Numbered from the stretch's first letter, positions 34,574 through 43,884 are shown. The stretch is DNA of 64,000 nt from Kitasatospora atroaurantiaca (GCF_007828955.1 NZ_VIVR01000001.1:310001-374000); one strand, 5' to 3'. Program-made: numbers and translations. Notes: generated from the letters alone by a model not told the origin.

Positions 34574-35200
34574 GTGAGACCGATCTCCCCGGAGCAGCTG
34601 GTGCAGCTGCTGGCGGACCGTATCGAGGCACTGCCGGCCGACGACGGCCGGCGGCTGCGGGTCGCGGTCGACGGGGCCCCCGCCGCGCGGCCCGGTGAGC
34701 TGGCGGACGCGCTGGTGGAGCCACTGCAGCTGCGCGGGCGGCCGGTGCTGCGGGTGTCCGCCGCCGACTTCCTGCGTCCGGCCTCGGTGCGGCTGGAGTA
34801 CGGGCGGCAGGACTCGGACGCCTACCACGACCTCTGGCTGGACGACGGTGCGCTGCTGCGCGAGGTGCTGGACCCACTGGAGCCGGGCGGCAGCGGCCGG
34901 GTGCTGCCTTCGTTCTGGGACGCCGCCGCCGACCGGGCGACCCGGGCCGCGTACACCGAACTGCCGCCCGGGGGTGTGCTGCTGCTCGACGGCGCGCTGT
35001 TGCTGGGGCGCTGGCTGCCGTTCGAGCTGACCGTGCACCTCGCGCTGTCGCCGGGCGCCCTGGCCCGCCGCACGCCCGCCGAGGAGCAGTGGACGCTGCC
35101 GGCCTTCGCCCGCTACGAGGCGGAGACCGGCCCGGCCTCGGCGGCGGACCTCACCGTACGGTCGGACGACCCCAGGCACCCGGCGCTTGTGCTGCGCTGA
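34574..35200 (+). CDS. Uridine kinase-like protein with degenerate P-loop
   Basis: 208 residues (GTG 34574; TTG 34568 would add two). The fold and later motifs resemble actinobacterial uridine kinases: RGRPVLRVSAADFLRPASVRLEYGR, DAYHDLWLDDGALLREVLDPL, VLLLDGALLLGRWL. The expected Walker A (like DGADGAGKTT) reads DGAPAARPGE, missing the Gly-Lys-Thr that holds ATP phosphates. It may therefore be a non-catalytic paralogue. The 3' end lies in a tandem 15-base repeat. Confidence 0.75.
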   Translation: MRPISPEQLVQLLADRIEALPADDGRRLRVAVDGAPAARPGELADALVEPLQLRGRPVLRVSAADFLRPASVRLEYGRQDSDAYHDLWLDDGALLREVLDPLEPGGSGRVLPSFWDAAADRATRAAYTELPPGGVLLLDGALLLGRWLPFELTVHLALSPGALARRTPAEEQWTLPAFARYEAETGPASAADLTVRSDDPRHPALVLR

Positions 35201-35256
35201 CCGTTCAGGAGCTGACCGTTCAGGAGCTGACCGTTCAGGAGCCGGCCGTTCAGGAG
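35197..35256. repeat. Four tandem copies of a 15-base unit
   Basis: CTGACCGTTCAGGAG repeated four times; the fourth begins CCGG instead of CTGA. Each unit holds the small inverted repeat CTGA-CCGT-TCAG. The array covers the stop of the kinase-like gene and the last codon and stop of the convergent oxidoreductase gene, so it may end transcripts from both sides or be a slippage product. Confidence 0.9.
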
Positions 35257-35663
35257 CCGGCCGCACTCCCCAGCACCCGCTGGGGAGTGATCCGGATCGT
35301 GACGCGTACGACCTCCGGCGGCAGCTGGAGGTACTCCTCGCCGGCGCCGGGCCCCTCGTACTTCTCGGCCAGCGAGACGGCCAGGGCGCGGCCGACGTCC
35401 TCGGTGACCGCGGCCGAGCCGCGCACCTCGACGTACCGGAGCGGGTCCTCCGTGTCGTACACGCTGAGGCTGACCCGGGGCTCGCGGCGGACGTTCTGCT
35501 CCTTGCGCCGGCCGGCTGCCGTGGAGATGAGCAGGTCGTCCCCGTCGAGTCCGACCCAGACCACCGAGGTCTGCGGGCTCCCGTCGGGGTTGATCGTGCC
35601 GAGGACGGCAGGATTCGGGCTGTCGAGTATCTTGCGCACGGTTTCGCTCAGGGAGACAGACAT
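35250..35663 (-). CDS. PPOX-class F420-dependent oxidoreductase
   Basis: 137 residues, split-barrel flavin-reductase-like fold: PAVLGTINPDGSPQTSVVWVGLDGDDLLISTAAGRRKEQNVRREPRVSLSV is the classical signature of the F420-binding PPOX family in actinobacteria. Physiological substrate unknown. GGGAGACAG precedes the ATG. Stop lies in the 15-base repeat array. Confidence 0.9.
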   Translation of the reverse strand: MSVSLSETVRKILDSPNPAVLGTINPDGSPQTSVVWVGLDGDDLLISTAAGRRKEQNVRREPRVSLSVYDTEDPLRYVEVRGSAAVTEDVGRALAVSLAEKYEGPGAGEEYLQLPPEVVRVTIRITPQRVLGSAAGS

Positions 35664-35777
35664 GCGCCTGAGCCTAGGACGGCGCGACGGCGGCGTCGAT
35701 GGGGTTCGGTCAGGTGAGGCGTCGGACCAACCCCAGGGGCGCGACCGGGCGCTCAGATGGGGTCTGGTCGACCGGGA

Positions 35778-36761
35778 CTACCAGCGGTCGTGCACCTGGG
35801 CGCGGATCCGCCGGTCGTAGAGGTCCCGGACGGCGTCGAGGGTGGTGGCCGGCAGGGGCGGGAGGGCGGCGGCGGCCGCGTTGGCGCGGGCCTGCTGCGG
35901 GGAGCGGGCGCCGGGGATGACCGTGGTCACGCCCGGCTGCTGGATGATCCAGCGCAGCGCCGTCTGCGCCGGGGTCGCGCCCTCGGGGGCGAGATCGGCG
36001 AACTCGGCGGCGGCTTCGACGCCCCGGGCGAAGTCGATCCCGGCGAAGGTCTCGCCCTGGTCGAACGCGGCGCCCTCGCGGTTGTAGGTCCGGTGGTCGT
36101 CTGCCGGGAAGACGGTCTCCTTGGTGTAGCGGCCGGAGAGCAGACCGGAGGCCAGCGGGACGCGGGCGATGATCCCGACACCCGCGCGCTCGGCGGCGGG
36201 TACGACCTCCTCCAGCGGCTTGAGGCGGAACGGGTTGAGGATGATCTGCACACTGGCGACGCCCGGCCGGGCGATCGCGGTCAGTGCCTCGGCGCAGGTC
36301 TCGACGCTCACGCCGTACGCCGCGATCCGCTGCTCCTCGACCAGGGTGTCCAGGGCGTCGAAGACCTCGTCGGAGGAGTAGACGGGGGTCGGCGGACAGT
36401 GCAGCTGGACGAGGTCCAGCCGGTCGACGCCCAGGTTGGTGCGCGAGCGGTCCGTCCAGCTGCGGAAGTTCTCCAGGGTGTAGTGCTCGGGGAGCTGCGG
36501 CAGCCGGCGGCCCATCTTGGTGGCGACCAGGACGTCCGCGTCCGGGCGCCCGCGCAGATAGCGCCCGATCAGCTGCTCACTGCGGCCGTCGCCGTAGACG
36601 TCCGCGGTGTCGAGGAAGGTCACTCCGGCCTCGACCGCCGCGTCGAGCACCGCAGCGGCGTCCTCCTCCCGGACGTCTCCCCAGTCGGCGCCGAGCTGCC
36701 AGGTGCCGAGGCCGACGACGGATGCCTTGCGGGCCGTGCTGCCGAGTACGCGCTGTTCCAT
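35778..36761 (-). CDS. Aldo/keto reductase under an arabinose-type operator
   Basis: 327 residues. TIM-barrel AKR with the catalytic tetrad regions: Asp and Tyr in FLDTADVYGDGRSE, Lys in VLVATKMGRR and His in LVQLHCPP. The NAD(P)H-binding end is VIPGARSPQQARANAAAAALPPL. Its promoter 65 bases upstream carries the LacI-type operator shared with araB, so it may reduce or oxidise L-arabinose or a side product. ATG 36761 is chosen because a longer frame would include the promoter. Confidence 0.85.
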   Translation of the reverse strand: MEQRVLGSTARKASVVGLGTWQLGADWGDVREEDAAAVLDAAVEAGVTFLDTADVYGDGRSEQLIGRYLRGRPDADVLVATKMGRRLPQLPEHYTLENFRSWTDRSRTNLGVDRLDLVQLHCPPTPVYSSDEVFDALDTLVEEQRIAAYGVSVETCAEALTAIARPGVASVQIILNPFRLKPLEEVVPAAERAGVGIIARVPLASGLLSGRYTKETVFPADDHRTYNREGAAFDQGETFAGIDFARGVEAAAEFADLAPEGATPAQTALRWIIQQPGVTTVIPGARSPQQARANAAAAALPPLPATTLDAVRDLYDRRIRAQVHDRW

Positions 36762-36825
36762 GCTCCGGAGCCTTCCATGTCCTGGTGCCGATGGTGCGCA
36801 CTTGCGCATCCCGCGTGTCCGCCGG

Positions 36826-36854
36826 ATTGTTAACGCTAACAATTCTACCGTCAA
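36826..36854 (-). promoter_or_regulatory. LacI-type operator and promoter of the aldo/keto reductase
   Basis: Near-palindrome ATTGTTAACGCTAACAAT (36826-36843). On the minus strand it covers the -10 (TAACAA, 36832-36827), 16 bases after a TTGACG -35 (36854-36849). Same layout as the araB promoter. Confidence 0.8.
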
Positions 36855-36916
36855 GCCCCCGGACGACCGCATCACTATCTATGCCCGCGCGAGACCCAAC
36901 GGTGATCTCAGGGCAC

Positions 36917-36948
36917 TTGACGCAGTTTCTGTGAGCGTTAACACTCAT
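36917..36948 (+). promoter_or_regulatory. LacI-type operator and promoter of the chvE-mmsAB operon
   Basis: TTGACG (36917-36922), 16-base spacer, TAACAC (36939-36944). The sequence TGTGAGCGTTAACA (36930-36943) is the reverse complement of TGTTAACGCTCACA, a variant of the arabinose operator. Outer arms TGAG/CTCA make it an imperfect palindrome. Confidence 0.75.
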
Positions 36949-36960
36949 GTAACGCCAGGC

Positions 36961-37080
36961 CAGAGCGGCCACGATCCGGGCCCCACACCCGGCTCCACCA
37001 ACCGCCCGGCCGCCCGTACCGACCCGAGCGCACCCCGGCCCACCCCCACACCGGGCCACCCCCGCGCTCGACCCCCGCTC
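36961..37080 (+). other. C-rich leader of the chvE operon
   Basis: Untranslated leader of about 190 bases. By hand count these 120 bases hold 69 C and 28 G, far from strand balance, with runs such as CACCCCGGCCCACCCCC. C-rich, G-poor RNA is what the Rho factor loads on. No reading frame with a ribosome site is evident. Confidence 0.55.
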
Positions 37081-37139
37081 GACCCGATCCGAGGCCCCTG
37101 CCGAGGTCGCGCCGATCGCGGCATACCACTGGAGGAATT

Positions 37140-38243
37140 GTGCGGAAGGTTTCGATGGGCCTCGCTGCTGCGGGCCTCACGTTGACCCTGGCGGCCTGCG
37201 GCCAGAGCGCCAACGGCGTCGGCGACGGCGCGAGCAGCGGCGGCGGCGACGCCAAGGGCGGTCTCGTCGGCATCGCGATGCCCACCAAGTCGTCGGAGCG
37301 CTGGATCAACGACGGCAGCAACATGGTCAAGCAGTTCCAGGCCAAGGGCTACAAGACCGACCTGCAGTACGGCGACAACGTCGTCGAGAACCAGGTCTCG
37401 CAGATCGAGAACATGATCACCAAGGGCGCCAAGCTGCTGGTGGTCGCCGCCATCGACGGTTCCTCGCTCACCGACGTGCTCCAGAAGGCCGCCGACGCCA
37501 AGATCCCGGTGATCTCCTACGACCGGCTGATCCGGGGCACCAAGAACGTCGACTACTACGCCACCTTCGACAACTTCAAGGTCGGCGTGCTCCAGGGCAC
37601 GTACATCGTCGACAAGCTCGGCCTCAAGGGTGGCAAGGGACCGTTCAACGTCGAGCTGTTCGCCGGCTCCCCGGACGACAACAACGCCACCTTCTTCTTC
37701 CAGGGCGCGATGAGCGTGCTCAAGCCGTACGTCGACGAGAAGAAGCTGGTCGTCCAGAGCGGCCAGACCAGCTTCAACCAGGTCGCCACCCTGCGCTGGG
37801 ACGGCGGCGTCGCCCAGTCCCGGATGGACAACCTGCTGAGCAAGTCCTACACCTCGGCCCGGGTCGACGCGGTGCTCTCCCCCTACGACGGCATCTCCAT
37901 CGGCATCCTCTCCTCGCTCAAGGGCGTCGGCTACGGCACGGCGGGCAAGGCCCTGCCGGTCGTCACCGGCCAGGACGCCGAGCTGGCCTCGGTGAAGTCG
38001 ATCATCGCGGGCGAGCAGACCCAGACCGTCTACAAGGACACCCGCGAGCTGGCCAAGGTCGCGGTGCAGATGGGCGACGCCCTGCTCACCGGCGGCAAGC
38101 CCGAGGTCAACGACACCAAGCAGTACGAGAACGGTGTCAAGGTCGTCCCGGCCTACCTGCTGCAGCCGGTCAGCGTGGACAAGGAGAACTACCAGAAGGT
38201 GCTGGTCGACGGCGGGCAGTACACCGCCGACCAGCTCAAGTAA
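37140..38243 (+). CDS. chvE: Multiple-sugar-binding lipoprotein ChvE
   Basis: 367 residues. Signal with lipobox LAAC (Cys about 20). The mature part is the ChvE type of Peripla_BP_4: [73 protein letters not shown] and [12 protein letters not shown]. ChvE-like proteins bind L-arabinose, xylose, glucose and galactose. GGAGGAA precedes the GTG. The arabinose-type operator upstream makes L-arabinose the best guess. Confidence 0.9.
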   Translation: MRKVSMGLAAAGLTLTLAACGQSANGVGDGASSGGGDAKGGLVGIAMPTKSSERWINDGSNMVKQFQAKGYKTDLQYGDNVVENQVSQIENMITKGAKLLVVAAIDGSSLTDVLQKAADAKIPVISYDRLIRGTKNVDYYATFDNFKVGVLQGTYIVDKLGLKGGKGPFNVELFAGSPDDNNATFFFQGAMSVLKPYVDEKKLVVQSGQTSFNQVATLRWDGGVAQSRMDNLLSKSYTSARVDAVLSPYDGISIGILSSLKGVGYGTAGKALPVVTGQDAELASVKSIIAGEQTQTVYKDTRELAKVAVQMGDALLTGGKPEVNDTKQYENGVKVVPAYLLQPVSVDKENYQKVLVDGGQYTADQLK

Positions 38244-38284
38244 CCGCCGGGCCCGAAGCCAGGGCCGTACCGAGCCGGGCGTGT

Positions 38285-38323
38285 ACGGGCGGGGAAGACG
38301 ACCTGACAGGTCCCCCCGCCCGT
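38285..38323 (+). terminator. Intra-operon hairpin between chvE and mmsA
   Basis: 10-bp stem ACGGGCGGGG/CCCCGCCCGT with a nested stem GACCT-GAC-AGGTC in its loop, placed 41 bases after chvE and 30 before mmsA. Likely causes partial termination or protects the chvE transcript. Confidence 0.8.
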
Positions 38324-38353
38324 GCCCGCCCCCAGTCGAACGGATGCACCACC

Positions 38354-39901
38354 ATGGCCGGACCCGTCCTCGAGATGCGTTCGATCAGCAAGTCCTTCCC
38401 CGGTGTCAAGGCGCTCTCGGACGTCAATCTGAGCGTCGCCCCCGGCGAGGTCCACGCCGTCTGCGGCGAGAACGGCGCCGGCAAGTCCACCCTGATGAAG
38501 GTGCTGAGCGGCGTCTACCCGCACGGCTCCTACGAGGGCGAGATCCTCTTCGAGGGCGAGCCCTGCGAGTTCAAGGACATCCGGGCCAGCGAACAGCGCG
38601 GCATCGTGATCATCCACCAGGAGCTCGCCCTGGTGCCGTACCTCTCCATCGCCGAGAACATCTTCCTCGGCAACGAGCACGCCACCCGCGGCATCATCAG
38701 CTGGAACAAGACCCTCACGCACGCCAAGGCGCTGCTGAAGCGCGTCGGCCTGCACGAGAACCCGCACACCCGGGTCGCCGACATCGGCGTGGGCAAGCAG
38801 CAGCTGGTCGAGATCGCCAAGGCGCTCGCCAAGGAGGTCAAGCTGCTCATCCTGGACGAGCCCACGGCCGCGCTGAACGACGAGGACAGCCGAAAGCTGC
38901 TCGACCTCATCCTGGAGCTCAAGGCCCAGGGCATCTCCTGCATCATCATCTCGCACAAGCTCAACGAGATCGCCCGGGTCGCCGACTCGGTCACCATCCT
39001 GCGCGACGGCCGGACCATCGAGACCATCGCCGTCGACGCGGAGGGCGTCTCCGAGGACCGGATCATCCGGGGCATGGTCGGCCGCGACCTGGAGCACCGT
39101 TACCCCGAGCGCGCGCCGGAGATCGGCGAGGTGGCCTTCGCGGTCGAGGACTGGACCGTCCACCACCCGATCGACCACCAGCGCAAGGTGGTCGACGGCG
39201 TGTCGGTCAACGTCCGGCGGGGCGAGATCGTCGGCATCGCCGGCCTGATGGGCGCGGGCCGGACCGAGCTGGCGATGAGCGTCTTCGGCCGCTCGTACGG
39301 GCGCTACGCGGGCGGCCGGGTGCTGCTGGACGGCAGCGAGATCCGCACCCGCACCGTCCCCGAGGCGATCGGACACGGCATCGCGTACGTCACCGAGGAC
39401 CGCAAGCACTTCGGGCTCAACCTGATGGAGGACATCAGCCGCAACATCTCGCTGAGCGCACTCGGCAAGGTCTCGCGGCGCGGCTGGGTCAACGAGCACG
39501 AGGAGACCCGGGTCGCGGAGTCCTTCCGGAAGACCATGAACATCAAGGCTCCCTCGGTGTTCGCGGAGACCGGCAAGCTCAGCGGCGGCAATCAGCAGAA
39601 GGTCGTCCTCAGCAAGTGGATCTTCTCCGAACCGGAGGTGCTGATCCTCGACGAACCCACGCGAGGCATCGACATCGGCGCCAAGGCCGAGATCTACACG
39701 GTGATCGCCGAACTCGCCGCCCAGGGCAAGGCGGTGCTGGTCATCTCCTCCGAACTGCCCGAGCTGCTCGGCATGTGCGACCGCATCTACACGATGGCCG
39801 AGGGCCGGCTCACCGGCGAGGTGGACAGAGCGGACGCGACCCAGGAATCACTCATGCGCCTCATGACCGTGAGCGCGGCAATCGACGACGAGCAGGTGTA
39901 A
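38354..39901 (+). CDS. mmsA: Multiple-monosaccharide ABC transporter ATP-binding protein
   Basis: 515 residues with two ABC domains. The first is complete: [40 protein letters not shown] and [11 protein letters not shown]. The second has the altered Walker A (GLMGAGRTE) typical of sugar-importer ATPases, then [14 protein letters not shown] and [15 protein letters not shown]. This is the GguA/MmsA subgroup that works with ChvE. Three bases separate it from the permease gene. Confidence 0.95.
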   Translation: MAGPVLEMRSISKSFPGVKALSDVNLSVAPGEVHAVCGENGAGKSTLMKVLSGVYPHGSYEGEILFEGEPCEFKDIRASEQRGIVIIHQELALVPYLSIAENIFLGNEHATRGIISWNKTLTHAKALLKRVGLHENPHTRVADIGVGKQQLVEIAKALAKEVKLLILDEPTAALNDEDSRKLLDLILELKAQGISCIIISHKLNEIARVADSVTILRDGRTIETIAVDAEGVSEDRIIRGMVGRDLEHRYPERAPEIGEVAFAVEDWTVHHPIDHQRKVVDGVSVNVRRGEIVGIAGLMGAGRTELAMSVFGRSYGRYAGGRVLLDGSEIRTRTVPEAIGHGIAYVTEDRKHFGLNLMEDISRNISLSALGKVSRRGWVNEHEETRVAESFRKTMNIKAPSVFAETGKLSGGNQQKVVLSKWIFSEPEVLILDEPTRGIDIGAKAEIYTVIAELAAQGKAVLVISSELPELLGMCDRIYTMAEGRLTGEVDRADATQESLMRLMTVSAAIDDEQV

Positions 39902-39904
39902 GGC

Positions 39905-41176
39905 ATGGCCCAGACAGAGACCACGGACATCTCGGAGACCCAGGCGGCCGGAGCGGCCGCGGCGGCCGCGGCGGCCGCAGCGGCTGACCGGCCGGAGCGC
40001 GGCGGTGTCGGCGCCCTGCTGGCGCAGGCACTGCGCGGCAACGTCCGGCAGTACGGCATGCTGGTCGCGCTGGGGCTGATCGTCGTACTGTTCCAGATCT
40101 GGACCGACGGCATCCTGCTCCAGCCGCTCAACGTCACCAACCTGATCCAGCAGAACAGCTACATCCTGATCCTGGCGATCGGCATGATGATCGTCATCAT
40201 CGCCGGGCACATCGACCTCTCGGTCGGTTCACTGGCCGCCTTCGTCGGCGCGGCCGCGGCCGTGATGATGGTCAAGCACGACGTGCCATGGCCGGTGGCC
40301 CTCATCGCCGCGCTGCTGATCGGTGCCGCCGCCGGGGCCTGGCAGGGCTTCTGGATCTCCTACGTCGGCATCCCGTCCTTCATCGTCACCCTGGCCGGCA
40401 TGCTGCTGTTCCGCGGCGGCACCCAGATCCTGCTGCAGGGCCAGTCGGTCGCGCCGTTCCCCAAGGGCTTCCAGAAGATCAGCAGCGGCTTCCTGCCGGA
40501 GATCGGCCCGAGCACCAACTACCACAACCTGACTCTGCTGCTCGGCCTCGGCGTGCTCGCGCTGGCCGTCCTCCAGGAGATCCGGGGCCGCCGACAGGCC
40601 GCCGGCTACGGCCTCGAGCTGCTCCCGCTGGGCTTCTTCCTCGCCAAGCTGGCGGCCATCACCGCAGCGGTGCTGGTGTTCACCATGCTGCTGGCGAGCT
40701 ACCACGGCTTCCCGATCGTGCTGCTGATCCTGGGCGTCCTGCTGGTGGCCTTCGGCTACCTGATGCGCAACTCCATCCTGGGCCGCCACACCTACGCGAT
40801 CGGCGGCAACGAGGCGGCGGCCAAGCTGTCGGGCGTCAAGAGCAAGCGGGTCGTCTTCCTGGCCTTCGTCAACATGGGCGTGCTGGCCGCGCTGGCCGGC
40901 ATGGTCTTCGCCGCACGGCTCAACGCCGGTACGCCGCAGGCCGGTATCAACTTCGAACTCGAGGCCATCGCCGCCGCGTTCATCGGCGGCGCCTCCGCCA
41001 CCGGCGGCGTCGGCACCGTACTCGGCGCCATCATCGGCGGCCTGGTCCTCGGCGTCCTCAACAACGGCATGTCGCTGGTCGGCATCGGCACCGACTACCA
41101 GCAGGTCATCAAGGGCCTGGTGCTGCTGGCGGCGGTCGGCTTCGACGTCTACAACAAGCGCAAGGTCGGCTCCTGA
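39905..41176 (+). CDS. mmsB: Multiple-monosaccharide ABC transporter permease
   Basis: 423 residues, about ten to twelve membrane helices of the BPD_transp_2 family: IAGHIDLSVGSLAAFVGA, PSFIVTLAGMLLFRGG, RHTYAIGGNEAAAKLSGVKSKRVV and AAAFIGGASATGGVGTVLGAIIGG. The cytosolic N-terminus holds an Ala run encoded by a GCGGCC-type repeat (39945-39985). Forms the membrane part of the ChvE-GguA-GguB importer. A 17-bp terminator follows. Confidence 0.95.
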   Translation: MAQTETTDISETQAAGAAAAAAAAAAADRPERGGVGALLAQALRGNVRQYGMLVALGLIVVLFQIWTDGILLQPLNVTNLIQQNSYILILAIGMMIVIIAGHIDLSVGSLAAFVGAAAAVMMVKHDVPWPVALIAALLIGAAAGAWQGFWISYVGIPSFIVTLAGMLLFRGGTQILLQGQSVAPFPKGFQKISSGFLPEIGPSTNYHNLTLLLGLGVLALAVLQEIRGRRQAAGYGLELLPLGFFLAKLAAITAAVLVFTMLLASYHGFPIVLLILGVLLVAFGYLMRNSILGRHTYAIGGNEAAAKLSGVKSKRVVFLAFVNMGVLAALAGMVFAARLNAGTPQAGINFELEAIAAAFIGGASATGGVGTVLGAIIGGLVLGVLNNGMSLVGIGTDYQQVIKGLVLLAAVGFDVYNKRKVGS

Positions 41177-41218
41177 CCCCTTTCATCTCCAACTCTCTCG
41201 TGTGTCAGCGAGGTTGAC

Positions 41219-41263
41219 GACGGCTCCGCCCGGTCCTGGTTCCAGTGACCGGGCGGAGCCGTC
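41219..41263 (+). terminator. Strong hairpin terminator after mmsB
   Basis: Perfect 17-bp stem (GACGGCTCCGCCCGGTC with GACCGGGCGGAGCCGTC) and 11-base loop, 42 bases past the mmsB stop. Longest uninterrupted stem noted in the window. Confidence 0.9.
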
Positions 41264-41501
41264 TGCGCGACGTCCGGCGCGGCCGGCCAAGGGGCGGCGG
41301 ACCCGGACCTCGGTGCCGTCCGTCCGAAGGCGTACGCTCTCGGCGTCGGCGTAGGCGAACAAGTCGTCCAGGGTGCGAAGCCGCACTCCCGGCCGGTCGG
41401 GGACGGCGAAACCCGGACAGTCCTGTCAGGGCAGGACGGGAGCAGACCGAGCGGGCCTGAGAATGCGTCACAGCATCCCCGACCGGGTGGTCCTTGTCAC
41501 G

Positions 41502-42155
41502 TCACGGCTGAGTCGCCGCTTCCTCGCCCCGGCTTGTCGGCCCTACCGCAGCCGGGAGCTGTTCGAGCGCGGACCGGGCTGCGGCCACCACCGCGCGCTG
41601 GGAGTCCTCCAGTTGCTCGCGGTCCTCCAACAGGGCGGCCCGCAGCAGTCCGTACTCGGCCTCGGCCGGCTCGCTCTCCGCCCGGCGTTCCAGCATCCGC
41701 GTGGGTTTGCGCCAGTAGTCCACCAGGTTGGCGTAGTGCGTGCGGGCCGGCTCGGCGACGGCCTCCGGCCCGGCGATCTCCAGCACGTCGCGTGTCCGCA
41801 GCAGGGTGCGCATCCGTTCGCGCGCGGCGATGCGCAAGGTCTCCAGCTCCTCTGCCGGGATTGCGCGCTCGCGGATCGCTATCGCCAGGTCGAGCACATC
41901 TACTCGGGCGGCCTCGGCTGCCTCGAGGAAAGCCAGATAGGCCGACTCCCTGCGCGCGCGCAGCCAGCTGTGGTGCTCGCTGTGTACCGCGTGTGCGTGC
42001 GCCGACTCCTGGGCCCGGACCTTCAGTATCTGCTCACGCTCCCATACTTCCTCGGCACGCGGCTGCGCACGGCTGTTGATGACGGCGGTGAGTGCGCCGC
42101 CCGCCAGGGTGCCTCCGACGCCGAGCACCGCGACCAGGAACGAGGTGTCTACCAT
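41502..42155 (-). CDS. Hypothetical membrane-anchored coiled-coil protein
   Basis: 217 residues. One N-terminal membrane helix (FLVAVLGVGGTLAGGALTAVI) followed by a wholly helical, charged cytosolic domain rich in Ala, Glu and Arg (EREQILKVRAQESAHAHAVHSEHHSWLRARRESAYLAFLEAAEAARVD). This pattern is common in streptomycete hypotheticals; function unknown. Transcribed alone; the open frame toward 41183 on the same strand is not considered a gene. Confidence 0.75.
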   Translation of the reverse strand: MVDTSFLVAVLGVGGTLAGGALTAVINSRAQPRAEEVWEREQILKVRAQESAHAHAVHSEHHSWLRARRESAYLAFLEAAEAARVDVLDLAIAIRERAIPAEELETLRIAARERMRTLLRTRDVLEIAGPEAVAEPARTHYANLVDYWRKPTRMLERRAESEPAEAEYGLLRAALLEDREQLEDSQRAVVAAARSALEQLPAAVGPTSRGEEAATQP

Positions 42156-42536
42156 GGCCGTTCATTCTGCCGGAGCACTGCCGTGCGCGGGGCGTTGACG
42201 GATACCTGGATGACGGCGTTCCGCCGGCGGGTTGGGGCGAGGAAGCGGCGACTCGGGCCGTCGCCTACTGACCACCCGCCGGCCGATCCGCCAGGCCGGC
42301 CTGGTGGGCTGGAATGATCACGGCACCTCCTGGGCGAAGCACGATGCACACCGGGTCGGACACCTGGCCTCGCCGTGTCGCCGCCACACCCCGCCGTGCC
42401 CTGACGGGCGGGACGCGGGGGCGGACGCGGGCGTGAACTGAGCATCCGACACCTTCGGCACCTTCACGAGGCCGGCCGCACATAAGGAGTCCAGGGCCGC
42501 CTTCACGCCAGGCCCTGCGTCAGCGTTCCACCGACC
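42156..42536. other. Intergenic region, no convincing gene
   Basis: Short open frames on both strands lack ribosome sites. A stem CCCGCC/GGCGGG (near 42391-42413) may end a transcript. No repeat or att-like sequence seen. Confidence 0.4.
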
Positions 42537-43007
42537 TCATCCCGACTCCGATGCGCGGGCCAGGCGGCGGTACCACCAGAGATGGGTGCGCCACCTTCGG
42601 CGATGGGCGAACGGATCCGGCAGCGTGCGCCGCAAGAATTCCGCGTCCAACGGCCGTAGGAGCTGTGCGAGCTCGGCGCTCGCCCGGGTCGGCAGCTTCC
42701 CCAGGACCTCTTCCAGCACGTCACGTGCGTGCCTGACGTCATCGAAGGAACACCCGCGACACGAGCACAGCGCTTCCCGTGGGTACAGGGCGCGTCGGCC
42801 TGGTGGACTCAGGAACTCCCGGTACCGCCTCAAGGCCCAGTCGGTGGCGTCAGGGTCGATGTATCCGTTGCCGTACAGTCTCTCAACACGGCTTACCGCC
42901 AGGCTTGTTCTGGCAGAGAGGCCATGGATACGGGAGGGCGGGGCAGGTCCCCAAACGCGAGGAAGCGGTTGTCCGGCGCGCAGCGCGCGGGGCCGTCTAC
43001 GCGGCAT
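42537..43007 (-). CDS. Hypothetical protein
   Basis: 156 residues, Arg rich, soluble. It contains GYIDPDATDWALRRYREFLSPPGRRAL, a CSCRGC cluster, VRHARDVLEEVLGKLPTRASAELAQLLRPLDAEFLRRTLPDPF and a WRTHLWWYRRL tail; the last parts recur in streptomycete hypotheticals, but no function is known. The start is uncertain because no clear ribosome site precedes the first ATG. Confidence 0.6.
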   Translation of the reverse strand: MPRRRPRALRAGQPLPRVWGPAPPSRIHGLSARTSLAVSRVERLYGNGYIDPDATDWALRRYREFLSPPGRRALYPREALCSCRGCSFDDVRHARDVLEEVLGKLPTRASAELAQLLRPLDAEFLRRTLPDPFAHRRRWRTHLWWYRRLARASESG

Positions 43008-43266
43008 CAGCCTTTCGACATGTGATCACGGCAGCCATCTTGCCAGCTTCTGCCGGTCCCTGTCTTCCGGTAAGTAACGTGACAGCCCTGGTGGTCGATC
43101 CTCGTGGATTGTGGTCACCGCGACCATGCCAGGTTCAGGCCGGACCGAGAGTAACCTGGAGGTCACCGAGGGCACCTCGTACGCCGGCACCTGACACTGG
43201 CGTCGTCTCCGGCGAACGGCTATCTCGGCCCCGGCCCCGGTCGGCTCCGGAGACAGGTCCTTGATC

Positions 43267-43844
43267 ATGACTGTGGCCCTCGATCGTGCGACGCCGCCTT
43301 CTGCCCTGGAATCCACCGTGCGACTCTCCCTTGCGCCCGACGGCGTGCGGGCCGGCAGACTGGACGGAGCCTGGTGGCCCCGCTCGCGAGATCTTCTTCT
43401 CGAATCCCTTCCCTGGCCGCCGAACTGGACAAGCGGTGGGGGCGGGTCACCCGGATCACCGTGAACCCCACGCAGTGGCCGGTCATCCCGCGACGTATCC
43501 CGGTCGCGGGCCACACCGTCCACGCCGGCTGGTTCACCACCGAGCAGGACGAGCACATGATCGCGGTGTACTCGTACACGCCGCTCCAGCTGAACCTGCT
43601 CGTCATCCCGCCGTCGACGGATGCCGTCGAGGCCGCCCGGCTGATGTCCAAGGCGGCCGACCCCGCCGGAACCCGGACCGCGAGCGCACTGCTCGCCACG
43701 GAGGCGGACGGTGGTGTGGCAGAACCGGAGTCCCGCTCCGATTTCCTGCCCTCGGCCATCGCGCCCACCTATGGCCCCGGTGAGGCAGATCTGCGCGCGG
43801 ACCTTGCCCGGAGCCGGGCCGCCTCCTGGCCGGCATCCGCATAG
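43267..43844 (+). pseudogene. DUF5994 family gene with a frameshift
   Basis: The first part reads in one frame as far as RLSLAPDGVRAGRLDGAWWPRSRDLLLE. The second continues in another frame as SLAAELDKRWGRVTRITVNPTQWPVIPRR and on to residues DEHMIAVYSYTPLQLNLLVIPPSTD. Together they make the complete DUF5994 pattern seen in the intact paralogue at 45235-45726 (GAWWPRSRDIGAELPGLVTALTEHLGPV). The break is a one-base loss at about 43405-43412. Either a recent inactivation or a sequencing error. Confidence 0.8.
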
Positions 43845-43884
43845 CCGGCAGACACACCTGCCCCGTCGGCCGGAGCCGAGCACC

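Noticed and set aside
39945..39985. GCGGCC-type repeat as a regulatory or integration site
   Set aside because: It simply encodes an Ala run in the mmsB N-terminus.
38134..39987. 617-codon open frame overlapping mmsA
   Set aside because: Shifted-frame shadow of the ATPase gene, Arg/Pro rich.
41183..41386. 67-codon minus-strand frame after mmsB
   Set aside because: Runs straight through the 17-bp terminator stem and has no ribosome site.
42318..42506. 62-codon minus-strand frame in the 42.2-42.5 kb gap
   Set aside because: No ribosome site, poor codon pattern and no relative recognised.
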